A stretch of DNA of 64,000 nt, from the NCBI GenBank assembly GCA_947378425.1, contig CANCJV010000002.1:90926-154925 (forward strand), written 5' to 3'. Below, piece after piece: positions 37,131 to 44,994 of the stretch. A program made the position numbers and the translations under genes. The DNA is from Synechococcaceae cyanobacterium (lineage in GTDB: Bacteria; Cyanobacteriota; Cyanobacteriia; PCC-6307; Cyanobiaceae). Positions within the stretch are counted from its first letter, which is position 1. Every line of letters begins with the position of its first letter. Below the pieces are notes generated by a model. It worked only from the letters and a program-made list of their open reading frames with translations, had not been told where the DNA came from and made no database searches.

Positions 37131-37416
37131 TTTTGTCTTTCTGGTGTGTCACGCTATTTGCCTTGGGAGGGGTGTCGAATTTTTGGCGCCTAAGGCTATG
37201 TCCTTGACCTTTTTGGTGCCTGAAATTGTTGGCAAGTTTTTGATGGCTCCGTGAGAGGGATTCCACCCATAGCTTTCCGGCCGCAAGCGGGTAGCGCGTG
37301 GCGTTAGTGCTCCCGACAACCCATCCAAAAACCTCAGCATCAGCCTCCTGGAGCGACTGAAGCATCCCATCAATAAGATTCCAACTTTCGGGCTGAGCGA
37401 GGGCTGATTCAAGGTT

Positions 37417-38115
37417 TCAGCGCTGGTTCCATTGTGGCTGGCGCATCGCCATCGCCATCGCCATCGTCAGCAGTGCCGTGATGTCGTGCATCACCGCCTG
37501 CGTGCCAGCGCGGGTCGAACGAAAACCAGACAGACCCAGCAGGTTCATCGCTGCCGTCCGCAATGTGGCTAATGCCCCGGCGCCGTTGCCCCGGTAGCGG
37601 TGGGCATCTTCATGGAGCTGGGTGTCATGGATCCAGTGCCAGCCCTCAATGCTCCAGCGATCCCGCAGCAGTTGCAGCAGGGCTGATGGATCAATGGTGG
37701 GTCGCCTGAAAGGGCTTGCCGTCCCTGGTGCCGTTGGCGCTCACGTCCAGAATCCAGCTGGTGCCGATCCAGGCCTCGCGGATGTGCTCCGGTCCCTGTG
37801 TCGCACGCAGCTTCCAGGTGATGTCACGGCCGTGGCTTTTCTCCTGATCTGTTGCCACGCAAGGGATGTGCCGTTTCCCCTGGAACTGGCTGAGGATCTG
37901 GCGGTGCAACGTTGTCTGGTTGGCTTTCGCCGTTAGTAAGGAAGTCGGCCCCCTGCTCCTGGAGCTGTCGAAAAACGGTTTCTGCGGGTGGAGCGTGTCG
38001 GCCTGGATCAGGACCCCATCGAGATCCAGTTCGTCGAGCAGCTGCCGCAGTAGGGCCCGCTCGTGGTTTTGGCCGGTGTTGCTGGTCAAGGGGGCCGACA
38101 TCCTTGCCCGTGAAT
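37417..38115 (-). pseudogene. ISAs1-type transposase remnant
   Basis: Read on the minus strand, the fragment shows segments of an ISAs1/H-repeat DDE transposase: LDELDLDGVLIQADTLHPQK, LTAKANQTTLHRQIL, TDQEKSHGRDITWKLRA, then after a frameshift near 37695 LLQLLRDRWSIEGWHWIHDT and QLHEDAHRYRGNGAGALATL. The N-terminal half is missing and the DDE set is incomplete, so it is inactive. No terminal inverted repeats could be placed. Its upstream end runs into the region before the LuxR gene. Confidence 0.75.
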
Positions 38116-38372
38116 GGCACAGGGCCGAAGTGCAGCACCGTGCAACGGTGGCCACCGCCAAGGGCCGGACGTTCTTCCTGCGTTCCCTGCGCTTCTCCTC
38201 CCCCCCCCGCCACGGCCCTGCCGCTGCCGGCCCGGATGGCGGCCCAGCTCCAGGGCGCCGGCTGAGGCCCTCCCACGTCAGACTTCCGGCGGCAGTCGCC
38301 CATTCATCCTCCTTGGAACTGCTGCCCACCTTCTCGCGCACCACCAGGAGGTATTCCAATGCGGCCACCTGG

Positions 38373-39038
38373 GTGCTCAGCAGTGAGATCCGCCTGCAGG
38401 CGGGCTTGGCCTCGGCCAGCCGGCTGATGCTGCTGGGCTTCCACAACATGGCCCTGTCCCGGCAGCGGCTGGCCTTCATGGTCACCACCGAAGCCGAGGC
38501 CCTGGAGGGCCTGGCCCGCACCCGGCCGGGTCTGCTGATCACCACCAACCAGCTGGAGCAGGGCTCCGGCCTGGCGCTGGTGGAGGCAGCCCGCGATCTG
38601 GTGGACGACATCCGCTCGATCCTGATCGTCGATCCCCGCCTCGATGATCTGGTGGCGGTCGGCCGCTCCCGGGCCGATGCGGTGCTGTCGGAGACGGATT
38701 GCTTCACCGCCGACAGGCCCGTGGTGGCGATGAGCCGCAGCATCGCTATCGGCCAGCGCTTCCGCTCCACCACTGTGCTGGAGGCGATGGAGGCCGCTTC
38801 GGTGCAGCGGCAGCCCTGGCGGGATGAGCCGCCGCCGCTCACTGCCCGCGAGCTGGCGATGGTGGAACTGCTGGTGCAGGGCCTCGGCGATCGGCAGGTG
38901 GCCGAGCAGTTGGGCATCACCTACGAAAGCGCCCGCAGCCTCGGCAAGTCGCTGCGCCGCAAGCTTGGCGCCGGCAGCCGTGGCCAGGCGGTGGCCAAGG
39001 CCCTGCAGCTGGGGCTGGCACGCCTTGGTGGTCGCTGA
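38373..39038 (+). CDS. LuxR-type response regulator, receiver possibly lacking the phospho-Asp
   Basis: About 221 residues from a GTG at 38373; a TTG at 38313 would add 20. The N-terminal receiver-like half runs from ASASRLMLLGFHNM to VMEAA; at the usual phospho-Asp place the text is LLITTNQLEQGSGLAL, with Asn. The C-terminal HTH is LTARELAMVELLVQGLGDRQ followed by VAEQLGITYESARS, a normal LuxR/NarL helix set. The real start is uncertain: a good ribosome site (AGGAGGT, 38347-38353) serves a 22-codon frame that ends inside this gene. The transposase remnant lies directly upstream. Confidence 0.7.
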   Translation: MLSSEIRLQAGLASASRLMLLGFHNMALSRQRLAFMVTTEAEALEGLARTRPGLLITTNQLEQGSGLALVEAARDLVDDIRSILIVDPRLDDLVAVGRSRADAVLSETDCFTADRPVVAMSRSIAIGQRFRSTTVLEAMEAASVQRQPWRDEPPPLTARELAMVELLVQGLGDRQVAEQLGITYESARSLGKSLRRKLGAGSRGQAVAKALQLGLARLGGR

Positions 39039-39227
39039 GCTGGCCCGCTGGGGTCTTGTCTGTTGCTCCAGAAGTGTTCGGCGCTCCTGCTTGAGCCGCC
39101 CCTGTGGGCATCCGGCCACAGGCGCCGACGAACTTCGCCCCAATTGGGTGGAGTTCAGCGTCCTGGGTCGGAACTCTCGCTGGCTGCAGAAAAGATTGGT
39201 GGGTCTTTTTGCTACAACCGTTCAGCC

Positions 39228-39839
39228 GTGCTGTCTTCGCAAGCATTCCGCTCAGGCGGACGCCCTATCCCCTTGTCGAAGCTGGCCCTCGGCGCCGCGG
39301 TGGCCCTTGCTGCCCTCAGCCTCAGCCCGGGCTCGGCCCAGGCGGCCTGCGCTCAAGTCACGCCGGCCGGTACATGCAGAGTGACGGTGGGCGGATTGCA
39401 GTACGACGTCACCACCTTTACGGGGAGCTACAACGGCAATACCAGCAAATTTGCCCAGCCCCCGGCGCCGGGCGTGATGCCCTGGTGGGGGGGCTTAAAC
39501 CTCGCGAATCAGTTTGCCACTGCAGTGGGGAACGGCTTTGGGATAGTAAGGCACCTCCAAGGTTTTGGTCCCTTTTTTGATTACAGCTTCTCTGGTCCTG
39601 GTGCGGTTTTTGCGGAGGTTTTTATACCTGGACCTAACATCGTTCTGTCTGGCCAATCTTTTAGTGCCGGTGACAGTTCTTCTGTTTGGGCCCAAGCCAC
39701 TCCCGTTACTCAAGATGTCTCAGTCCCCGGACCCCTGCCTCTGTTCGGCGCCGGTGCCGCCTTCGGCTTCAGCCGCAAGTTGAGGAAGCGTATCCAGGAG
39801 TCCCGCGTTCCAGTAGGTTCCGATCAGCCTCTGGTTTGA
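39228..39839 (+). CDS. Exported protein with PEP-CTERM-like sorting tail
   Basis: 203 residues from the GTG at 39228. A signal peptide (LSKLALGAAVALAALSLSPG SAQA, cleavage after AQA) leads to a Gly/Ser/Thr/Asn-rich mature part with two Cys near the start. The C-terminus VPGPLPLFGAGAAFGFSRKL and a basic end matches cyanobacterial PEP-CTERM anchors: VPxPLP, hydrophobic helix, basic cluster. Such tails are processed by exosortase; none is in the window. Codon use is slightly less GC-rich than the neighbours. An HpsJ-like gene follows after 9 bases. Confidence 0.75.
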   Translation: MLSSQAFRSGGRPIPLSKLALGAAVALAALSLSPGSAQAACAQVTPAGTCRVTVGGLQYDVTTFTGSYNGNTSKFAQPPAPGVMPWWGGLNLANQFATAVGNGFGIVRHLQGFGPFFDYSFSGPGAVFAEVFIPGPNIVLSGQSFSAGDSSSVWAQATPVTQDVSVPGPLPLFGAGAAFGFSRKLRKRIQESRVPVGSDQPLV

Positions 39840-39848
39840 GGCTAGGTC

Positions 39849-40682
39849 GTGGAGATATCCCTTCCCGTTGGTGAGCGCCAGCGCCTGGCCTCGTTGCTGG
39901 CGTCCGTGGCCAATGCGTTGCTGCTGATGTTCGTGCTCGCGGTGGCTATGCCGCTGATTCCGCTGAAGCTGGCCGATCCGTTTTGGCAGCTGTCCTTCAC
40001 CGCAGCGTTCTGCAGCAACGGCTTTCTGGCCCTGCTGGCGGTGCTGCTACTCAATCTGGCGGCGGCTCTGCAGCCAGAGTCACGCCGCCATCCTGCGCTG
40101 CAGCCAGAGTCCCGCCGCCATCATGCGCGGCGGTTGTTGGTGCGCCGCTGCAGTGGCTGGGTGGCGGTCGGCTTTCTGCTGTTGATCCCCTTGCAAGGTC
40201 TGGCGGCCTGGAGGGCCCTCGATTGGGCCGGTGCTGCCGAATCCCGTGGCGCCCGCCAGGAGCTGCAGCGCATCGCCCAGTTCCGCCAGGCCGTGGTCAG
40301 CGCCGACAACGTCGCGGCATTACAGGTCAAGCTGGCGGCGATTCAGGCCCCACCGCTGGGCTCGGTGGATCAGAGCCAGAGCCTGGCGGCGATCAAATCC
40401 GGTCTGCTCGCCCAGCTGCAAGCCGCTGAGCAGCGGGCCCGGCAGCGGCACCCCCAGGCGCCTGGTCAGGGGTTGGATCCCGCCCAGCTGCTGGCCCTGG
40501 GTAAGGACAGCTTGCGGGTGGTGCTGCTGTCGCTGGGACTGGCCCTGGCCTTTGCCGCTGCCGCCCAGGGCCCGAGCAGTGAGCTGTCGCTGCTGACAGA
40601 ACTGGAGAGGGCCTGGGAGGAGCTGCGCCATAGCAAGTTGAGCCTGAACCGGACCTCACGTCGCAGGCGGCACATCAAATGA
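39849..40682 (+). CDS. HpsJ-like membrane protein
   Basis: 277 residues with hydrophobic segments at about 13-35, 45-72, 100-122 and a last one near 225-245, separated by a coiled, Gln/Ala-rich loop (about 130-215). The second region PLKLADPFWQLSFTAAFCSN resembles HpsJ proteins of cyanobacterial polysaccharide and exosortase loci. It is next to the PEP-CTERM-like gene, which fits. In the loop after helix 2 a 10-residue unit (LQPESRRHxA) is doubled. Start GTG at 39849. Confidence 0.55.
   Translation: MEISLPVGERQRLASLLASVANALLLMFVLAVAMPLIPLKLADPFWQLSFTAAFCSNGFLALLAVLLLNLAAALQPESRRHPALQPESRRHHARRLLVRRCSGWVAVGFLLLIPLQGLAAWRALDWAGAAESRGARQELQRIAQFRQAVVSADNVAALQVKLAAIQAPPLGSVDQSQSLAAIKSGLLAQLQAAEQRARQRHPQAPGQGLDPAQLLALGKDSLRVVLLSLGLALAFAAAAQGPSSELSLLTELERAWEELRHSKLSLNRTSRRRRHIK
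40068..40127 (+). repeat. 30-base tandem duplication inside the HpsJ-like gene
   Basis: Two adjacent 30-base units (40068-40097 and 40098-40127) differ at two positions. Each codes LQPESRRH followed by PA or HA, so the reading frame is kept and the cytoplasmic loop after helix 2 is lengthened by ten residues. Confidence 0.85.
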
Positions 40683-40843
40683 GGAGTACCTCCGCCAGCT
40701 CAGTGGCGAGGACGCTTGAGGGTGAGGCAGGGCTTTTGATCGGCCTGCGAAGGGGCAAGGAGTCCATGGTGTCCCTTCTGATCCGGTTGCCGCTTGGCCG
40801 GGGTCGGCGCCCCATAACCTGAACGGAAAGGCATTCGTCCCCG

Positions 40844-41188
40844 ATGAAGCACCTGGTGCTGCTCGCCGCCCTCCTGCTACCCACCAGCAGCGCCCATGCT
40901 CGGGAACCTCAGGTCCGCTGCCCTGGTGAGAACACCGTGGAGATGCGCTACTGCGCGGGTCTGTCGTTGGATCAGTCCGATGCCAGGTTGCAGCGGAAAA
41001 TTCCCAAGGCACTCTTTCAGCAGTGGCGCGAGGCCACCAGGGCTGTGTGTGCCAAGGCCTATGCACCATTCAGGGAGGGCACGATCTACCCGCAGTTGGT
41101 GGTGGGTTGTGACGACAACCTCAACCGGGCTCTCCTGAAAGAATTTCAACCGCTGAACAACCAGGGCGATCCTGAGCGAACGCCATGA
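40844..41188 (+). CDS. LprI-like secreted protein
   Basis: 114 residues with a signal peptide (MKHLVLLAALLLPTSSAHA) and a Cys pattern (CPGENTVEMRYCAGLSLDQS, then VCAKAY and VVGCDDNL) that resembles the LprI/DUF1311 domain of lysozyme-inhibitor-like proteins. It should act outside the cytoplasmic membrane. Its TGA is overlapped by the ATG of a small membrane protein (ATGA, 41185-41188), pointing to translational coupling. Confidence 0.7.
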   Translation: MKHLVLLAALLLPTSSAHAREPQVRCPGENTVEMRYCAGLSLDQSDARLQRKIPKALFQQWREATRAVCAKAYAPFREGTIYPQLVVGCDDNLNRALLKEFQPLNNQGDPERTP

Positions 41189-41295
41189 ATGTTCCGGTCC
41201 TTGCGGCGCTCGCAATCCCCATCGCCTATCTGGTGCTCACCACCATCCTGCTGCTGAGGCACCCAGGCTCATGCCGCCGTTTCTCCGGTGCCTGA
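41185..41295 (+). CDS. 36-residue single-helix membrane protein, coupled to the LprI-like gene
   Basis: The frame starts with the ATG in ATGA at the LprI-like stop. It holds one hydrophobic stretch (VLAALAIPIAYLVLTTILLL) followed by a basic tail (RHPGSCRRFSGA) and a TGA at 41293-41295. Overlap and hydrophobicity make it a credible small gene. No homologue is recognised. Confidence 0.45.
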   Translation: MNVPVLAALAIPIAYLVLTTILLLRHPGSCRRFSGA

Positions 41296-41609
41296 GCGCT
41301 CACAAGGCTTTCGTCTGGAACACGATGGTCGGCATCACGTTTGCCCTGGGTGCCCTGCGCTGGGTGCTCCATCGATGAACACCTTCCCGACCTGACTCAG
41401 GAGCCCAGGCCCAGTCCGCTGACGGGGCCGACCATGGCCTGGAGACCCAGGGCGGGATCGCGGTTGGGGCAAGGTCCCGAACATCGGGCAAGGGGGTGCC
41501 CGCGAGGGTCCGTGAGCACGGCGGGATTCTGGTCAAGGAAAACCAGTGGGGATTCACGCTGAACCAGCGCCCCCAGCGATGCCTGAAGGTGCAGAAAGAA
41601 AGCGGCGGG
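41296..41609. other. Gap between small membrane-protein genes
   Basis: 314 bases. Small open frames exist on both strands, but none has a convincing start or recognisable pattern. No terminator or RNA gene is seen. Confidence 0.4.
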
Positions 41610-41747
41610 ATGGAGAACCTGGCCTGGGGATGCCTCTCACTGGGTTTGCTCGCCCTTGCGGTGGCTGGTTTTCTGGTCTGGTGGACCAGCAGAATGCGGA
41701 GCAGGCGCGACTTTGCCCAACCCATGAAAGAAGCAGGACTTTCGTAA
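41610..41747 (+). CDS. Small membrane protein, paralogue of 43792-43962
   Basis: 45 residues: MENLAWGCLSLGLLALAVAG, then FLVWWTSRMRSRRDFAQPM and a short tail. One helix ends in a WW pair and a basic Arg cluster. The same plan, with M-x-x-L-x-W-G, LLALA, WW, and RR..A.PM, occurs in the gene at 43792. ATG 41610 is chosen because both copies start there. No function is known. Confidence 0.6.
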   Translation: MENLAWGCLSLGLLALAVAGFLVWWTSRMRSRRDFAQPMKEAGLS

Positions 41748-41875
41748 GTCACTGCAACAGAAATGGGTGAAGAAGGCTTAGACGATTGCCGGGTCTCGCA
41801 CTTGGCGATGAAGTCTGTGATGGGCAGAAGTGACAGGGCAATACCGAACCCCGATCAATGCAATAAGGAGCCGAT

Positions 41876-42771
41876 TTAATCCGTGACGATTGAATCACCG
41901 TTGGCGTAGCGATTGTGAAATCTGAACCAGTCTTCTGCCGAAAGCTGGTTGGGGACGACTTTTCTGAAATCCTCGGGTTCCGCGGTGATTCCATGCTCCT
42001 CAAAATAGAGACACATGTGGCGCAGGTCGTTCAGGAAAAGTCGTCGCATCGCGATGGGCATGGCGAGTTGAGGGTGCACCTTGGTCCCGCTTACCTTTCC
42101 CAAGGCAGTGGCAATCGCGTCAAGATCACCCTTCCAGTCAACTATATCCAGTGACTTTCCGTACTAATCTTGCGGATTTCGGAGCACGACTGCAGCAGCG
42201 CGGCTGACATCATAGGTTGAGCAAAACTTGCACTCTTTGTCGGAAAGAAAGCTGACTCTTCCCTTCTTGAGTGGATTCGAATTCGCAGCATCATCAAGAT
42301 TTTCAAAGAACGCCGAGGGCGGAGTATCGTGAAATTGAGGCCAGATTGCTTGAGGTAGTCCTCTAGAATGACTTTTGCCTTGATGTGATGAGTCTTGTCG
42401 TCAAAGGATTCGGCATCTGCAACGCTCATGAAAATGATGTGGTCGACGCCGGCTTCCTTCGCGGCATCAATCTTACTCTTGCCTTGAGCGACCTCTTGGT
42501 CAACACTTTTCTTTGCCGCGCTGAAGTAGTCTGTTAGGACAAAGACTTTCTTTGCCCCCGTCTCCTTGATGCGCGATCGAGGTCTGCACGCTTCGAGTAA
42601 TCTGCAATAACGGCGGTTGTGCCTATGGTCGCAAGATAGCCTGAGCGCGTTGTTCCATAGACGTCAAACTCTGTCTGTGCAAGCGCAAGGCAGACATTGC
42701 GACCGACTTTGCCAGTTGAGCAGAGAACAAGAGCCTTTTCGCCTGCTATGACATCGCAATCAATTTGCGAC
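41876..42771 (-). pseudogene. NmrA-like NAD(P)H-binding oxidoreductase, broken
   Basis: Joining frames on the minus strand gives an atypical short-chain reductase: KALVLCSTGKVGRNVCLALA (nucleotide loop), YGTTRSGYLATIGTTAVIAD, after one shift KVFVLTDYFSAAKKSV and EAGVDHIIFMSVADAESFDD, KAKVILEDYLKQSGLNFTIL, after another shift SAFFENLDD and CSTYDVSRAAAVVLRNP, then an in-frame TAG and finally IVDWKGDLDAIATALGKVSG onwards to FRFHNRYANGDSI. Two frameshifts (about 42325, 42570) and one stop (about 42167) mean it is dead. GC is clearly lower than in the neighbours. It is divergent from the HxlR gene, like ytfG/ytfH (qorB/qorR). Confidence 0.75.
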
Positions 42772-42824
42772 TAGAATGGGTGTCCATTGGCGGTATGTCA
42801 AGTCGGGATTAAAATGAAAGTACG

Positions 42825-43330
42825 TTGCCAAGGGAAACTGCTGACGCTGACGCTGTCGTTGCGGCGCAAGCCAGGGCTCATTCACCATCAGTTCGTATGG
42901 AAGGGGAAAACCGCTCGATTAAAAGGGGTGTATCCAAGGAGTGCTTCTGCTTTGAGGTCACGAGAAAACGAATAGGAGACAAATGGTCCCTGCTTGTGCT
43001 GTTCATTCTTGGGGATGGGGCATGAGATTCAATGCTCTGCTCAGAGGCGTGGAGGGAATCTCGCAAAAAGTTCTTGCCGCCAATCTGAGAGAACTTGAAA
43101 GAGATGGTTATAACAAGCGGGCGGTGATGAATGCTTCGCTGCCGTGCGTTGAGTACGCACTGACAGAGATGGGAGAGGACGTCCTGCGAATGTTGGCGAC
43201 CGTTGCGACGTGGGTTGAAGGCAACTGGCAGGCGATGGAAAATAAGAGGCGAGAATACGATTGCAAAATCGGAAGGATTGATGCCAGTCTTGGGCAACGT
43301 TCACAGTTTTTGTCGAAGCAAGATTCGTAA
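42825..43330 (+). pseudogene. HxlR-family regulator, split by a one-base shift
   Basis: First frame (42825-43025) ends VTRKRIGDKWSLLVLFILGDGA with TGA; second frame starts at ATG 43022 with MRFNALLRGVEGISQKVLAA, then NLRELERDGYNKRAV and PCVEYALTEMG. Together they give a normal HxlR winged-helix domain with N-terminal cysteines (KECFCFEV). The junction is ATGA (43022-43025). It may be a frameshifted pseudogene, in line with the broken divergent NmrA gene, or two coupled frames. The lower GC matches the surrounding island. Confidence 0.7.
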
Positions 43331-43399
43331 CGATTCTCCCGATTCACCAGGCAGCCCCACCCCTTGAGCTGGTGTACCTCTCGCTGGGTCTGTTCGCCT

Positions 43400-43787
43400 C
43401 GGCGTAGGGGAGGTCATCAGGGCAATGACATCTCTGCTGCTGAGCGAGCGAAGAGCTTCTTCTACGACGCGCTTGCGAACAACTAATCAGCACACGACCT
43501 GACGGGCGATCAGGTGCTGATGAAGCTGGCACAGGAACTGGCCGAAAAGCTACGAGGCAATCTGAGCATCAATTGGCAATAAAAAAACGTTCGCGCGAAA
43601 CTGCGAATCATGATCAACGCTCTGCTCAAACGATCCAAACAACCTTCCGAGCAGGAACCAGTCAGTGGCCATTGCGTCGGTGCTGCGACAGACGGAAATG
43701 ATGTCTGAGCAATGGGCAAGGGATGATCTTGGCCATAAGATTCAGGCGGCCGTCGCAGAGGCGTTGTCGAAAAGTCTTGGTGGCTGA
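43400..43787 (+). pseudogene. C-terminal remnant of a type I restriction subunit (HsdR)
   Basis: The plus strand codes a C-terminal HsdR (DUF3387-like) tail: AERAKSFFYDALANN, a stop, LTGDQVLMKLAQELAEKLRG NLSINWQ, a stop, NVRAKLRIMINALLKRSKQP, then after a frameshift near 43665 VLRQTEMMSEQWARDDLGHK to a final TGA at 43785-43787. No HsdM or HsdS remains in the window. The two stops and one shift make it non-functional. A small membrane-protein gene follows immediately. Confidence 0.7.
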
Positions 43788-43791
43788 AGGA

Positions 43792-43962
43792 ATGGACCAT
43801 CTGAACTGGGGTTACGTCCCGCTGGCGCTGCTGGCTCTGGCCTTTGGGGGTCTGCAGATCTGGTGGATCGGCAGCATCCTGCGCCGGCGTCGCATGGCCC
43901 GTCCAATGGGCGACAGCGAGTTTCGCAAGGCCTTGGAGGCGATCTGGGCGAAACGAACCTGA
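43792..43962 (+). CDS. Small membrane protein, paralogue of 41610-41747
   Basis: 56 residues: MDHLNWGYVPLALLALAFGG, LQIWWIGSILRRRRMARPMG, then a hydrophilic tail (DSEFRKALEAIWAKRT). One transmembrane helix ends in WW and a run of Arg. Its plan matches the gene at 41610. GC here is back to the chromosomal level, so it is probably native and intact beside the HsdR remnant. Confidence 0.65.
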   Translation: MDHLNWGYVPLALLALAFGGLQIWWIGSILRRRRMARPMGDSEFRKALEAIWAKRT

Positions 43963-44085
43963 GGCTGGGCGCTGGGAGCAGCCGATGGCACCAGGCACCG
44001 TGCGAGCAGCGACCGGCAGGATTGCTCCGACTGGAAGCGAGCGCAGCGGCTCGCTGCTAGGATTTGTGAAGATTTTTTACGGCAT

Positions 44086-44397
44086 ATGATTTCCAGCCTG
44101 TTCGGTTTTCTGTTGCTTGCCCTGACCTTCGTTCAGGTTCCTCAGTGGGACAACGATTGGACCAAGTGTTCCGTGGCTGTTCCCGATACAGCCTGTCATT
44201 GGTATGTGGTGAACCCTGACAACACCTTCGGCAAGGGTTTCAGTTGGATCACCGCTCCCAATTTTGATGTCACGGCCCTCAGGGACATCGGTGCGCAGCA
44301 TGAAGTCACGGTGGCTCAGGGTTATCAGACAACGGTTGAACTCATGAATGCAGCGACTCCCGTAAAGTATGGCGATGACTACCCTATGGCCAGCTGA
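44086..44397 (+). CDS. Small exported protein of unknown function
   Basis: 103 residues. The first 18 are hydrophobic (MISSLFGFLLLALTFVQV) and look like a signal peptide without an obvious cleavage motif. The rest is polar with two cysteines (TKCSVAVPDTACHWYVV) and no low-complexity sequence. GC and codon use are lower than the neighbouring housekeeping genes. No family is recognised. Confidence 0.55.
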   Translation: MISSLFGFLLLALTFVQVPQWDNDWTKCSVAVPDTACHWYVVNPDNTFGKGFSWITAPNFDVTALRDIGAQHEVTVAQGYQTTVELMNAATPVKYGDDYPMAS

Positions 44398-44791
44398 TCT
44401 CGGCGCTATGAATGCAGCCTTCGATTGAGTATATTTCTCGACGTATCGTTAATCCGTTTTGCTGATTCATGGCGATATTTAAGAAAATATTATCCTGGGC
44501 CGAAGCGCTCGTCCTTCTAAGTTGCATCGTTGTTAATCCCTCGAGTCGATCAGGGCAGTACGTTTTATTCGCGCTCTTGAGTCCGCGATTTGCCGATTAG
44601 CCGCTGAGAGGTTGTCTTATCCTTTCAGTGGATCAACAGCGGACCGTCGCCGTACGGCCTTCTCCTCGGTTGGTCAGTGCCCAGCCGGAGCAGTATGTCA
44701 AGCGATTGCTGCAGTTCAGTGGACATCAGAACCCAGCTTCGGCCTTGATCAGGCATGGCTGAACGACAGGATGTGGCTTGGTTTGCCCCAG
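44398..44791. other. Gap with one possible small membrane-protein frame
   Basis: About 390 bases, AT-richer than average in its first half. The only frame worth noting is the 43-codon one at 44469-44600. Other frames on either strand show no features of real proteins. Confidence 0.35.
44469..44600 (+). CDS. Possible 43-residue membrane peptide
   Basis: MAIFKKILSWAEALVLLSCI starts a peptide with a Lys-flanked hydrophobic stretch and ends at TAG 44598-44600. There is no clear ribosome site and no known homologue; it may be chance. Confidence 0.25.
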   Translation: MAIFKKILSWAEALVLLSCIVVNPSSRSGQYVLFALLSPRFAD

Positions 44792-44944
44792 TCAGCCCTG
44801 GGCTCGCGCCAGCCAGTGGGGGCAGTTCTGCTGTGAGGCCATGGTGGCGTTGAGCATCACTTGCCAGACCCGACAAACACCGCCGGCACCGGCACAGCCG
44901 GTGAGATTGCGGCAGCTGGAGCAGCGTGGTGGTGTCAGGGTCAT
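44792..44944 (-). CDS. Small cysteine-rich protein after the RTX gene
   Basis: About 50 residues, from ATG 44944, with cysteines spaced CxxC (RCSSCRNLTGC), then GGVCRVWQVML and NCPHWL. The Cys pattern suggests metal binding. It lies 50 bases past the stop of the RTX gene on the same strand. The frame could start earlier (44998), inside the RTX gene. The family is not recognised. Confidence 0.45.
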   Translation of the reverse strand: MTLTPPRCSSCRNLTGCAGAGGVCRVWQVMLNATMASQQNCPHWLARAQG

Positions 44945-44994
44945 GTGTGCCGATCGCTCAGGCGCACACTGTAAAACTCGGCCACCCCGCGTCT

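Noticed and set aside
37440..37480. Short ATCGCC trinucleotide-like repeat
   Set aside because: It codes a Met-Ala run at the end of the transposase remnant and is too short to be a functional repeat array.
44625..44876. 84-codon minus frame between the small genes and the RTX operon
   Set aside because: No ribosome site, no domain or membrane feature; it overlaps the more plausible Cys-rich frame only by chance.
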